Shown: positions 35,116 through 45,939, numbered from the stretch's first letter. The stretch is 64,000 nt of DNA from Eriocheir sinensis (GCF_024679095.1 NC_066529.1:3651094-3715093), one strand, 5' to 3'. Program-made: numbers and translations. Notes: generated by a model not told the origin, from the sequence alone.

Positions 35116-36017
35116 CATTCATCACCCACACTAAAAACAAACAATCTCCTAAATATTTGATGAATTACGACAGGCTTTTTTTTTTTAGCAAACTTTTCTT
35201 TTATTAATTTTTTCCCTTAAGTTGCTTCTTGTAATATAAAAAAAATACTTCGCTCTTCTTTTCCGTGATGGTGGAGAAGAAAAATAATCAAGTCATCCAC
35301 TTACTAGTCTTTAGGTTAGGTTAGGTTAGATTAGCTTAGGTTAGGTTAGGTTAGGTTAGGTTAGGTTAGGTTAGGAAAATACTTCGCTCTTCTGTTACGT
35401 GATGGTGGAGAAGAAAAACTAATCAAGTCACCTCATCCAACCTCCTCATCTCACCTCATCCACCTACTAGACATTAGGTTAGGTTAGGTTAGGTTAGGTT
35501 TGGAAAATACTTCGCTCTTCTGTTACGTGACGGTGGAGAAGAAAAAAATTAATCAAGTCATCTCATCCAACCTCCTCATCCCACCTCATCCACCCACTAA
35601 TCATCCCATCCATCAATCATCCATGCATCCACTCGTCCACTCATTGCCATCTCCAAACGCTTTCTCCTCCTCCTCCCCTGCAGCCAAGACACCGCGCCGC
35701 CTGACCCTGCCTCCCATGCCGCCCTTGCCGCCAACCCTGCCACCATGCCCCATTCCACCCCCTCCTCCTGTGACCCTTCCCCTATATGCCCAACTCCTAG
35801 CCGCTCTTTCCCTTTTCCCTCACCCTACGCCTCGTGCTCTCCCTTGCTCTCCTCCTCCTCCGCCTCCTACACCCCTTGTAGCTTTCCAGGGGCATGGGGG
35901 AGCGGATATCTTCCCTTGGGGCCCTTAACAGTGATGGAGGGCCGCGTGAAGACGAAGGGAAAGCAGATGAAGAGCGCCTCGGAGGTCCGGCCCGGCGGTT
36001 TTGGTTCCAGTGGGTGA
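31635..36017 (+). CDS. Gene V: Glu-rich then His/Gln-rich single-pass membrane protein, opposite strand
   Basis: Unrecognised. Exon 1 runs 31635-32889 and ends in phase 1 at GGG|GTGAGT. The best second exon is 35890-36017 (after TTTCCAG), for 460 residues. An Arg/Trp-rich start of about 45 residues precedes a hydrophobic segment (WLLVVAAVVVLLAAGG) that may be a signal anchor. A long acidic region follows (repeats of VDVDLIEKEEEE, then about 20 consecutive Glu), then an Asn/His/Gln-rich stretch. A folded-looking segment (RRDKILKALMSNEYNELD) leads into a membrane span (IFGVIVVPVVAGLVLFIGYS). The second exon encodes WGSGYLPLGPL, MEGRVKTKGKQMKS and FGSSG, then stop, with codon use that looks real. 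An acceptor at 35684 is also in phase and gives a 499-residue protein with a Pro-rich end, but that DNA resembles an intron polypyrimidine tract. Unlike its neighbours it is on the plus strand, has no separate tiny first exon, and splices in phase 1. A polyadenylation signal AATAAA lies at 36499. Confidence 0.6.
32900..33300. repeat. Direct duplication in the gene V intron
   Basis: GTTCGGGAGTGAGGGGATCG, AGGAGG and TTTTAAGGAGGAAGGAAAGA occur at about 32949 and 33192. Confidence 0.8.
33300..33400. repeat. (ATTAC)n degenerate pentamer
   Basis: TTACATTACATTACGTTACA and variants. Confidence 0.8.
33590..33925. repeat. Poly(T), CTGT, (CT)n and (AC)n composite
   Basis: T34 at 33590-33624, CTGT-rich 33765-33840, (CT)24 at about 33851-33898 and (AC)12 at 33899-33923. 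Confidence 0.9.
34500..35112. repeat. (GACA)n and (CA)n/CATCACCC composite array
   Basis: About 34505-34760 holds two to three diverged copies of a unit with TGGGTTTCTTGG, GTGGGTTTACGTGGGGAGAG and TTGTGGTGATCATG. (GACA)n lies at 34640-34687 and 34765-34880. From 34894 to 35112 (CA)n blocks alternate with TCCATCACCCA. Confidence 0.85.
35246..35560. repeat. Interstitial TTAGG array with about 125-bp flanking tandem unit
   Basis: About 12 TTAGG units lie at 35316-35376 and five at 35476-35500. Each block is followed by AAAATACTTCGCTCTTCTGT and GTGATGGTGGAGAAGAAAAA, giving three copies of a composite unit in the intron of gene V. Confidence 0.85.
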
Positions 36018-36059
36018 ATGACTGCCACTCCTGACGAAGGAAAACCAGCGACAGGCCAA

Positions 36060-36340
36060 GAACCCCGAGGAGGAGGAGGAGGAGCAGGAGGAGGAGGAGG
36101 AGGAGGAGGAGAAGGAGGAGGAGGCAATCTTTTAACGTGACAAGATAGAGGAATCAACGAAAGAAAAAGAGGAAGAAAAAGAAAAAGAAAAAGGAGAAGG
36201 AGAAGGAGAAAGAAGAAGAAGAAGAAGAAAAAAAAGTTGAAGAAGAAGAAGGAGTAGGAGGAGGAGGAGGAGAGTAAAAAGGAGAAGAAGAGGAAGGAGA
36301 AGAAGAAGAAGAAGAAAAATAGGAGAAAAACGGAGGAGGG
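36060..36340. repeat. GGA/GAA polypurine tract in the gene V 3-prime region
   Basis: Begins just after the gene V stop codon and probably lies in its 3-prime UTR. The 200-codon minus-strand frame is a shadow. Confidence 0.8.
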
Positions 36341-36498
36341 GGAGGAAGAAAACAGAAAACAAAGAGGAAAGAGATTCACAAGGGACTTCAAGCACACCAA
36401 GACACGGAAAATCAAATCCAAGAGGGAGAATAATAATAATAAAAAAAAAAAACTATTACTCTGCACCACCGTTTGTCTTTCCTCATCAGGGTCAAGGG

Positions 36499-36504
36499 CA
36501 ATAA
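36499..36504 (+). terminator. Candidate polyadenylation signal of gene V
   Basis: AATAAA about 480 bp after the stop codon. Confidence 0.35.
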
Positions 36505-36851
36505 AACAGAGATAACCAAAGAAAGGGACATTTTAACACCTTCCTTATGTGCAAATGGGACATGATATATTAGACAAAACAAAAGCACAGTACAGCATTA
36601 GGAAGAATGAGAGCGGTGAACATAACTTGCCTTTTCGTAACGTAATATCACAGTGAAATTTTAATCTTTCCTTTATATTGCAAGCATTTTTTGATTGATA
36701 CACTTCTTCATGACATCGACGGTCATAACCCTGAGAGAGGAGGAGGCGAGGAAAGAAGCGGAAGTACAGGTAAAGAAGGAGAAAGAGAGAAATAGGAGGA
36801 GATGAGGAAAGAAATGAAGGAAGGAAAAGGAAAAAAAGGGAAAGGAGTAGG

Positions 36852-36853
<2 letters not shown>

Positions 36854-36892
<39 letters not shown>
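36854..36892. repeat. (GA)19 microsatellite
   Basis: GA array. Confidence 0.9.
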
Positions 36893-36893
<1 letters not shown>

Positions 36894-37037
36894 GGGAAAG
36901 CCCTCATAACGTTTTCTTTCTTTACACCGGCAAAACACAAACGGCAGGAAAGTCATGCACTGTAAATATTATCCTTTTTTTATCATTCATATAAAAATTC
37001 GTGACTTTACAGAACCGGGATTAGAAAAAGAATGGTT

Positions 37038-37040
37038 GTG

Positions 37041-37106
<66 letters not shown>

Positions 37107-37108
37107 GT

Positions 37109-37162
<54 letters not shown>
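37038..37162. repeat. (ATT)n next to (TAG)n
   Basis: About 22 ATT units then about 18 TAG units, with an AT-rich CATCATCA tail to 37210. Confidence 0.95.
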
Positions 37163-37163
<1 letters not shown>

Positions 37164-37499
37164 TACGGTATTACATGAACAAACACTATAAACATCATCA
37201 TCATCATCAACTTTTACATCATCACTATCACCCTAACCAAATAAATAACAAGAAGTATCTACATCAACAAATAAATAACAATAAATACAACAACGAATAA
37301 ATAACAAAAACGAACGTCAACAAACAAATAACAACAAAAGTAACAATAGCAAAAAGTAGCTACATCATCATATAAATAACAACAAAAACAACACGACGGT
37401 AAACCATCCTTGCGAACACCTGTGACTGCCTCGCCGCGTCAGGTGTGCACAGTCATGCCGTACCTTTCCTTCTGGCACCTGAGAATTGCATCATCAGTC

Positions 37500-37552
<53 letters not shown>
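37500..37552. repeat. (GT)26 microsatellite
   Basis: GT array. Confidence 0.95.
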
Positions 37553-37553
<1 letters not shown>

Positions 37554-37569
37554 GTTACCCCGTCACGAT

Positions 37570-37935
37570 TCTTCAGGACATGGGTGTAAAGTCAGGTATG
37601 TGCCCGTGTTATGTGCTTGAAGTCATATATATACACCCTCTGTTGTTTAGTCAGATCCAAAAGTCATGGTTGTAAGTCAGTATTGATCAGTCATACTTCT
37701 TTACATACTAGCCGGGAGTCACTTCAGTCTGAGAATTGTAGTTGTTAGGTCACTCATGCTTGTTAGTCAGCTGTATGAGTCGTGTCTGGTCAAGGGTGTA
37801 AGTCAGAGCTTGTTGAGTCGTGTTGAGAGTCATGTTTGTGTATATCAGAGTCGTGAGTCACCTTGGTCTTCGAGTTTTGGATATTGAGTCAGGTATGGTT
37901 GAGTCACGGCTTGAAGATATTGGTTTAGTCACCCT
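37570..37935. promoter_or_regulatory. Cluster of AGTCA / TGAGTCA motifs
   Basis: About a dozen AGTCA occur in 365 bp, including three perfect TGAGTCA (AP-1-like) sites near 37854, 37886 and 37901. It lies between the converging 3-prime ends of genes V and VI. It may be a degenerate tandem repeat rather than a regulatory element. Confidence 0.3.
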
Positions 37936-37936
37936 C

Positions 37937-37949
37937 GAGTAGCAGTAGC

Positions 37950-37980
<31 letters not shown>

Positions 37981-37995
37981 ATAGTAGTAGTAGTG
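37937..37995. repeat. (AGT)n microsatellite
   Basis: AGT array just downstream of the gene VI stop codon. Confidence 0.9.
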
Positions 37996-38034
37996 CCAGA
38001 TGTACACGTGAGATGTATAAGTACTACCTCACCC

Positions 38035-40365
38035 CTACTCCCCATCATACTTCTTCTGCGCCTCCTCCAGTCGTCTGTAGGAGGTGTAGGCGTCCTCGTG
38101 GTGGCCGTAGGGAAGCGCGTTGACGGCGGGGAGGAACGAGGCGGAGGAGTAGGAGGAGGAAGGGTAGGAGGAGAAGTCTTCGATGTAACTCTTGTCGTAG
38201 CGTTTCCTGTGTTGCGTGGGTGAGAGAGAGAGAGGGAGAGGGTGAGGGAGGGAGGGAGGGAGGGAGGGAGAGAGGGAGGGAGAGAGAGCATATATGGAAA
38301 ACAATGGTACAGTCAAAGAAACAGACATGAAATAGACAGGTAGAAATAGACGGACAGACAGAAATAGACAGAAAGACAAATAGAAATACAGAAAGAGATA
38401 CAAAAAGACAGAAAAAAAACAGACAGAACAGAACAGAATGAAAAAGACGAGACAAAACAAGATCAAATTAGTTTATTTACACAATACGCAAAGCAAGGAC
38501 ATTAATGGAAGCTAAATAACACATATACATTAGAGTAAAATCATTGTTATCGCTTTTCCAACACGTAAAGTTAAGGAAGGAAAAGTTATCCACATATAAT
38601 AATTATGTACAAAAAATATAAAAGGGGTAAGAGGGAGGACCTTAATAACATACGCAGCGGAGATAAACAGCTACAAAGTGATTAGGGTTACGCCACAGTT
38701 AATACATACTAAGATCACCCATGGATGCTGAGTACGAAGGAGACGAGAGGGAGGAAGAGCACCAAACGCCAGGAAGGAAGGAGAGAGAGACAGATGGAGG
38801 GAGCGGGTGAGAAAAAGAGAGGATATAGTTGCTTTGCCGTCCATCATCACGGAGGGGAATAAACCGCAGCGTCTGTAAAACACTTTAGATTACCTGCGCC
38901 GGTTGTCTTACCTTACCTCAACAAGCCTATCCATGCAGTCTCCACGTACAACACCGCTCCTCACCGCACCTCTTATTCTGACGCACGCCCTACCGCACTC
39001 CTCACCGCATATTGGTCTCACCATGCTTCTCAACTCCCAGTGCAAGTGGTTCGTAAGGGAGAGGAGTGAGAGCATAGTCACACGTTAAGGATTAGAGATG
39101 GGAGGGAAGCCAAAACAAGGAAAGAACGCCAAGGAAATGGTGATCCAGTAGGCTTGTAGGGGCATGCAAGACCCAAGTAAGTGGTCATCGTTGAAGGGAG
39201 ACACTACTGAAGGATAAGAGGGTAAGGAACATAGATGAAAATGAAGCAAAAACAGGAGGCCACGGTGGAAAGGGCACGGAAGAAGTGGTGATCCAGTAAA
39301 CTTGTAGGGGGATGCAAGACCCAAGAAAGCGATCATCGATGAAGGGAGACACTACTGCAGGATAAGAGGGTAAGGAACATAGATGAAAGAAAGCGATCAT
39401 CGATGAAGGGAGACACTACTGCAGGATAAGAGGGTAAGGAACATAGATGATAATGAAGCAAAAGCAGGAGGCCACGGTGGAAAGGACACGAAAGAAATGG
39501 TGATCCAGTAGGCTTGTAGGGGGATGCAAGACCCAAGAAAGCGATCATCATTGAAGGAAGACAGACTACTGAAGGATGAGAGCAAGAGGATAAGAGTCGA
39601 ACATGGAGCCAAGGCCGAAGGTCACGCTCACGTCATTCGCAGGGTTCGGCGTGCCTAGAGTGATGGTCCCAGTCCGCCCCTCCTCCCGTCCCCGCCGTAG
39701 CCTCCCAGAAGCCGCCTCGCCCCCTATGCCAGAGTGGTTTCGCCCCCCTTCCTCCTCCTGACGTCCCCATGCTGTCTTTTGAGTGTTGCCTAAGAGGGAC
39801 TGCTGGCTCTTGAGGGCAGCGTGCACGAGTGGATTGTCAGTAGTCGGAGTCTCCTTGCCTGCTATCGAACTTTCCAGCCCCGCCGTCATCAGGAGCAGTG
39901 TGGCTAGTGCTGGGGATAGAAGTTTGACGCTGTAGTTAGTTCAGTCTTTCCTCTGGTAGACGGAAAGAGGCAAAGCAGATTTAAAGGAATGCAGACCCAC
40001 CAATCAAGGCTTCAGGAGTAAAGATAGATAGAAATGTGCATCTGTAAATAAGTAAGGCTCTTTGCGGTTGTTGAAATGCTATGTTTTTACTCCTTTGACT
40101 TCTGAAAGATGCTAAGAGACAGCCATGCGAACCGGATTTAGAAGAGCCCACCAAGCGCCGTCCAGGAATATGGGAAAACTAAACCCCAATATCTCTAAAT
40201 GAATAATCAAGAATCATATATATTTCTTAACGTTTGCTCGTCATGAAGGACATAAATGATTTGCAAATAAAACACAGAATAGGGGGAAAATAATGAAAAA
40301 AAAGCATCTCTAGTATTGAAGGGTAACACAGAAACATAAAAAAAATACTTACCACGGACATGCAT
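38035..40365 (-). CDS. Gene VI: array-family protein with weak membrane span, three exons
   Basis: Unrecognised family. Exons 40365-40353 (13 nt), 39909-39570 (340 nt, the same length as in gene IV) and 38206-38035 join in phases 1 and 2 to give 174 residues. MHVR plus ALATLLLMTAGLESS forms the signal peptide. The linker is Gly/Arg/Glu-rich. GTITLGT and NDVSVTFGLGSMF match the pre-membrane stretch of the other members, but the following segment (DSYPLALILQ) is short and contains Asp, so the span is weak or lost. The exon 2 donor CA|GTAGTC keeps the phase but is poor; unspliced, the frame stops at 39566. Exon 3 encodes KRYDKSYIEDF and a Ser/Tyr-rich stretch, and ends HHEDAYTSYRRLEEAQKKYD, a clear family tail. 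A tandem array at 39130-39600 that carries copies of the exon end lies directly downstream of exon 2. It may be intact with a degraded span, or a pseudogene. Confidence 0.65.
38215..38290. repeat. (GGGA)n / (GA)n
   Basis: Pyrimidine-rich on the gene strand directly upstream of the exon 3 acceptor of gene VI. Confidence 0.85.
39125..39600. repeat. Tandem repeat overlapping the exon 2 end of gene VI
   Basis: Units of up to about 150-190 bp contain GGTGATCCAGTAGGCTTGTA, GGATGCAAGACCCAAGAAAG and GAGACACTACTGCAGG. The last motif is the minus-strand CTGCAGTAGTGTCTC, a copy of the exon 2 end and donor; it occurs near 39204, 39355, 39417 and (the real exon) 39567. Confidence 0.85.
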
Positions 40366-40369
40366 TGCA

Positions 40370-41000
40370 GAAGACAGCCGGGTAGATAGTGGTGGTGGTG
40401 GTGGTGGTGGTGGAGGTGTTGGTGGTGCACTTGAAGACTCGGTGAAGGATAAACACAACCAGGGAAGAGGAGGAGGACGTCAAGGAGCAGCAGGAGGGGT
40501 GGTTAGTGTCTGAACTGGAGGCTGACGGGGAAGTGAGCTGGGGCACTGGTGAACTGGGTATGTTATGTCCTCGCGAAGCTGGGTGAGGGAGGGGGAGGAA
40601 GGGGGTAAGGGAATGGGGTTAGGCGGGCATTGTATGGGTATCGGCGTGTGCGGGTGTGTGGGTGTGGGTGGGTGTGGGCGTTGGTACGTGACTCGGAGTA
40701 AAGAACGGAATTAGCCGGCTTATGCATATGCCTGTGCTTACCATTTCTCCTCCTCTTTCTCCTCCTCCTCCTCCTCCTTCTCCTCCTCCTCCTTTTCCTT
40801 CTCCTCCTCCTGTTAGCCTAGTATAATATGCCTCCTCCCTCCCTTCATATAAATACCTTATCTGCCCTCCATATTATATCCTTCCACACCCCTCCTCTCT
40901 TCCCTCTTTCCCTCTCTTCCTTCCTCTACGTCTCCACCTTTCTTCCCCCTCCCTCCCTTCATCCACCTCCACCTTCGTTATTCTAGGTCATTATTAGCAA
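40370..41000. other. Upstream region of gene VI
   Basis: A (GGT)n array lies at 40390-40412 and a GTGTGGGTGTGGG-rich stretch at 40640-40680. (TCC)n lies at 40745-40815. Minus-strand TATTTATATGAAG near 40848 is a weak TATA candidate. No other gene was seen. Confidence 0.4.

Positions 41001-41002
<2 letters not shown>

Positions 41003-41062
<60 letters not shown>
41003..41062. repeat. (CT)30 microsatellite
   Basis: CT array. Confidence 0.95.
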
Positions 41063-41067
<5 letters not shown>

Positions 41068-41582
41068 CTTCTCTTTCTTCTCTTTCCTCTTCATTCTTCC
41101 CATCGGCCACAGTTGGTCCGCTTCGGGATGCAACATGTCACGGTTTGCAGCAGATGATTTCCTCTTGGCAGGGATGGATGGCAGGGGTAGGTAGGGGCTG
41201 AAGTTGGCTGGTTCATTGACTGGGTGTGGTGAGACATTGGTTAGAGGCTGTCTGGAAAGCTAACCGTAATGATAGGATGTGTTGGGAAGATGATTTTCGA
41301 CTGGCAAGCGGGAAGGGTGGATGGACAACTGGCTATAGGGGGAAGATGGTTTGATGGCTTGCTGACTGGCTGATTGACGGGCTAGTTGGCTGGCTGTCCC
41401 CATCTCCAAACCAATCAATTCCCCTTTCCCATTCCCCAATCGACCATTCTCCCTTCTCCCCTATCCCGCATTCTACTTTTTCTGCTTCATTTCCCAATCC
41501 ATTAACATCAGCCCCCCTCTTCCCTACCTCTCTCCCACAAGCCATCCAGGTATACAGGTGGTGTTTACAGTTACCTGACGCG

Positions 41583-41658
41583 CTACTTAAAGGTGTGACG
41601 CAGAACTCTATAAGCTGCATACCTGGGCGTCATTGTACTACCGGCTTCCTGTTGCTGC
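41583..41658 (-). CDS. Orphan last exon of an array-family gene (candidate)
   Basis: After an AACAG acceptor, in phase 2 as in the other members, 76 nt encode QQQEAGSTMTPRYAAYRVLR then HTFK and TAG. The YAAYRVL core matches AYRAL, SYRRL and VLRSL in the tails of genes III, VI and VIII. The acceptor has a poor pyrimidine tract. No exon 1 or exon 2 for it could be found between 41.7 and 45.2 kb. A frame at about 42470-42213 (minus) with Gln/Glu- and Ser/Pro-rich sequence is the only linker-like candidate, and it lacks a span. Partial or pseudogene. Confidence 0.4.
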
Positions 41659-41829
41659 CTGTTCTTTGTCTTAGTACACGAGGAGGTGCCAAAGTGGAGT
41701 CGTTTAAGGAGGAGGATTAGATGATAAGGCAAAGTAAAGGGCAAAGGAAAAGAGGAAATTTGGAGTGCAAAGGAGGATGTTGTACTGAGGAAGATCATAA
41801 GTAGGAACACATCACCGAGCAAGGAGGGC

Positions 41830-42560
41830 TTTTAGGGTAGAAGATTACGGCGATTAGCAAAGTACAAGGTAATACAAAGACAGAGACAGACTGAAACGTA
41901 GATGAGGAGAGAGCAATGAAGATGATTTCGAGCTAGACGACCGCACACAAGTAGACCAGAGTCGAGAAAGGGGGTTAAATAAGGAGGAAGACTAAAGCGA
42001 GTGGCAAAGTATAAAACAAAAGGAAAAGGAAAAGACTAAAGGAAAAAGAGGAAGACCAAAAAGTAAAGGAGAAAACTGCAATGAAGACGATCTCAAGTAA
42101 AAGAGCCGAAGAAGAGAATAGAAAACGAGGAAGAGGACAAAACGAGATGGAGAACTTTAGTTAAAAATTGCGACCAAACATAGAAAGCGGGAAAAGCCTG
42201 AATTAAGGAGGATTAAAGTAAACAGTTCATACTAGCAAGAGAAAGAAGACTAGAGAAAGATTGTAGCTTAGGTGTGAGAGGGAGGTAAGGGGGTTCTGAG
42301 GGATAGGAGATGTAGTTAAGAGGTCCATGAAAAGAGGGAGAGTAGGATGCGTTTTCTGAGGTACAAGGTGAGTATAGTTTAGTCTGCGTCTTCAAGGCTT
42401 CATTTTCTGTGGGACTTGTGGGAGTTGGTGCTTGTTCTTGTTGCTCTTGTTCTTGTTGTTCCTGGTAGCGTGAAAAGTGGGTTGCTGTTGTTGTTGTTAT
42501 TAGTGGTGGTGGTGGTGGTGGTGATGGTTGTAGAAATAGTAGTAGTAATTAGTCAAGTGG
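41830..42560. other. No supported gene
   Basis: Purine-rich plus strand to 42200. A minus-strand frame from about 42500 to 42213 (FSRYQEQQEQEQQEQAPTPT and on) is open for about 100 codons without clear splice signals. Confidence 0.35.
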
Positions 42561-42569
42561 TTATTGGTG

Positions 42570-42725
42570 GCATTATTATTATTATTTTTATTATTATTAT
42601 TATTATTATGATGATTATTATTATTATTACTGTTGTCACCGCTTATTAAGGATGCAATAAAAAAATATAAAAGCAATGCAAGAACAGAGTGCCTTTATTG
42701 TTCTGCTGAGTGCCTGTACACTGTG

Positions 42726-42764
<39 letters not shown>

Positions 42765-42850
42765 TGGAAGCGATTTACTGTTTTCTTATTCAGTTTTATA
42801 TGTTTCCCATCTTGTTTCTCCTCCTCCTCCTCCTCCTCCTCCTCCCCCTC
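42570..42850. repeat. (ATT)n, (AC)n and (TCC)n arrays
   Basis: ATT at 42573-42640, AC at 42728-42760 and TCC at 42822-42850. Confidence 0.9.
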
Positions 42851-42988
42851 CTCCTAAGATAGTTAGTTACCCGTTTTTTCCTTTCCCCTATTAAGTAAGT
42901 CACCGCTCTTCACAAACCAACTGATGCAATTTTCTTTTTACCATTCCCGTTTTCTTCCATAATTAATTCCTCTCCACAAATAGTATCC

Positions 42989-43105
<117 letters not shown>

Positions 43106-43109
43106 GTCC

Positions 43110-44085
43110 ACCCCAATGAATTTTCTTATATGCTTATTATATCATCTATTTTTCCATCCCTTTCGTTGTCTCTTCTTCTATTCCCTCGCCTTTTCTTCCA
43201 TCCACGCCCAGTCACTCATCCATTTTCACCTCGCTCTTCCATTCTCTTTATTCCTCCCTTCCTTATCTCTCTGGCACCCTTTTCCCATTTTCTATTTACG
43301 TATCCTCCTCTAAACTATACTATTCTTTCTTTTATTTGATCTCCTATCCTATTCTCATCCTAGCTCTCTTCTTTTCCTCTTCTATCCTTCCCCCACCTCC
43401 CTCTCCTAACACCCCATCTCCATCTTTTGTCTCTCTTTCCTCTCTCATACTTTTCCATTACTCTATTTCACCTCTCTTTTTTATTTTTTCCCATCCTTTC
43501 CCCATCTTTCTTTCAAGCTCTCCCAATCTCTCTCCTCTCCCCTTTCTGCAGCTCTTCCTTTACCCCTCTCATCCTTCTGCCAATCCTCTCCCAAACACTT
43601 ATGATGCCCTCCCTCCCTACCCTCTCCTTACTTTCAACCTTCAAATACATCGTTGTTGTTTTTATTTACATGTTTCATCAGTAAACGTTCTTCCAATACA
43701 GTTATTTTATCATTTATACAATATACACTTTTTTCCCTGTGGTGTGTTGGCTGGGAGGTGAGCTTAGTGGATGAACTTTTGATTGTGAAGGTGGAGGAGC
43801 TGGAGGAAGATGGTGACTGTGGTGGAGGTGGTGGTGGTGGTGGTGACGGTTTTAGTACTTACGACCCACCTCAGACTTCTCCTCATATTTGTACATTAAC
43901 ATATTTCTTCCCTTCGTCTCTCTTGCGATCAGTTACACCAGACACTTCCACATCTATAGTACTTGAAAGGTGGAATTAGCAACCGAGAAGGAGGAGGAGA
44001 GTAGGAAACGAGTATGGATTGAAAGTTAGTAGGTGTAATAATTATGGTGGTAGTGTTGGTTGTCATTTTTGTAAGTTATTATTCT

Positions 44086-44090
<5 letters not shown>
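43110..44090. other. No supported gene
   Basis: Polypyrimidine to 43640. At 43880-43975 the minus strand has an ATAG acceptor, a short frame (VEVSGVTDRKRDEGKKYVNV) and a GTAAGT donor nearby, but the pieces do not combine. Confidence 0.4.

Positions 44091-44170
<80 letters not shown>
44091..44170. repeat. (GT)40 microsatellite
   Basis: GT array. Confidence 0.95.
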
Positions 44171-44176
<6 letters not shown>

Positions 44177-44595
44177 TCTCTGGTTTCTCTGTGTTTTCGA
44201 TCTGTAGTGTTTTTGTGTGTGTTCTTTTTATTTTTCCTCTCCTCTTGTTTTTCCTTTGTTCTCTTCTCTCTTCTTATGTGTGGGTGTATATGTTTTTTCC
44301 TTTCTGGTTTCTCTGTGTTTTCGATCTGTAGTGTTTTTGTGTGTGTTCTTTTTATTTTTCCTCTCCTTTTGTTTTTCCTTTGTTCTCTTCTCTCTTCTTA
44401 TGTGTGGGTGTATATGTTTTTTCCTTTCTGGTTTCTCTGTGTTTTCGATCTGTAGTGTTTTTGTGTGTGTTCTTTTTATTTTTCCTCTCCTCTTGTTTTT
44501 CCTTTGTTCTCTTCTCTCTTCTTACGTGTGGGTGTATATGTTTTTTCCTTTCTGGTTTCTCTGTGTTTTCGCTCTGTAGTTTTCTGTGTTTTTTT
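44171..44595. repeat. 124-bp tandem repeat, 3.4 copies
   Basis: Units start TTTCTGGTTTCTCTGTGTTT and contain CGATCTGTAGTGTTTTTGTG and CTTATGTGTGGGTGTATATG. Copies differ by only a few bases, so the expansion is recent. Frames across it repeat a hydrophobic sequence and are shadows. Confidence 0.95.
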
Positions 44596-44599
44596 TTGG

Positions 44600-45180
44600 T
44601 GTTCTTTTTATTTTCTCACTCTGCCATTTATTTCCCTCCATAATCTCCTTTTTCTTTTCTCTCTACAACTTTCTCCAGCTCTTCTATTTTTCCCCTCCAT
44701 AGTTATCTGTTTTTCTCTTTTTCCAAACGTTCCTTTTTTTGTTACGTTTTCTTCTAAGCCTCGTTTTTCTTCCTTCTTTTTTATTGATTTATTTTATTAT
44801 CTTGGTCTCTTCTTTCTCATCTCGTCCTGTTTTATCTTTATTTCCTCTTTCCACTTCTCTAACATAAATCCTTTGCTTCTTTTCTTTCTATCATTTATTC
44901 TTTTTTATTCGTTCGTATCTTCCCATCTTTCCTCGCTTCCATCCTTCCATTCTTTATTCCTTCCTTCCTTCCTTCCTTCCTTCCTCCCTTATATCCTTTC
45001 TTCCTTCCTTTCCTCCTTCCATCCATCCTTCTCTCTACTTACTCTTCTTTAATCCATAGTACTCTCTCCTTCTCTTCTTTACCCCTCCGTCTCTCTCTTC
45101 ATCCACTTCACAGAAACATTACACCTCTACACTCTTCTCTTTTATTCCAGCAGGTCAACTCTTCTTCCTCTCCCTTCTTG
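44600..45180. repeat. Polypyrimidine tract with (CTTC)n
   Basis: (TTCC)n at 44960-45020. No gene seen before the last exon of gene VII. Confidence 0.7.
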
Positions 45181-45185
45181 CTTTT

Positions 45186-45354
45186 CTATCGGTGTAGGCG
45201 AAGGCTTCTCCCCTTGACCACCGCCAACACCTCGTCGAAGTCGGGAACCTGGATGCCGTGAGCCCTGCAAGGAAGGGAAGACAGGCAGAGGGGCGTTAGT
45301 GAGGGAGAGAGAGGGACATGCATATCAGGCGCCCAATAAGTAACTCACGGATAG

Positions 45355-45403
<49 letters not shown>

Positions 45404-45471
45404 ATACAGAAACCGCGACAAATGGATTTATATGGACAATTACAAACCAATCTGGGATCTGTATAAGGTCT

Positions 45472-45509
<38 letters not shown>

Positions 45510-45854
45510 TGTGTGTGTGTGTTCGTAGCCCCAGTGAACTAAATACTTGTGGGCAATAATTCTCCTTTACCTCCTCCTCCTCCTCCTCCTCCTCCTCCTC
45601 CTCCTCCTCCGCATAATGACACACAAAGGTAATGTTAATATCGCCGGAGGGAGAGCGAGAAAAAGACAAAACGATCCCTCATAACCATCTTTCCTTCCCT
45701 CTTTCCCTCACTCTACCTGTCTCGCCCCGTTACCTGGTCGGGCTTCACCACACACCTGCCGCACACACACACACACACACACACACAGGAAGTGGTTAAG
45801 GTCACGCCTTTGTTTGTGTTGATTTTAAAGTAGCGTATGTGCAAAATTGTGTGT

Positions 45855-45939
<85 letters not shown>

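Noticed and set aside
35684..35928. Pro-rich second exon for gene V
   Set aside because: Phase fits, but the DNA looks like a long polypyrimidine tract before the better exon at 35890; kept only as an alternative.
43880..43975. Minus-strand segment with ATAG acceptor and GTAAGT donor
   Set aside because: The frame that follows the acceptor stops before the donor, and the frame open at the donor is in phase 0 or 1, so it does not fit an array exon.
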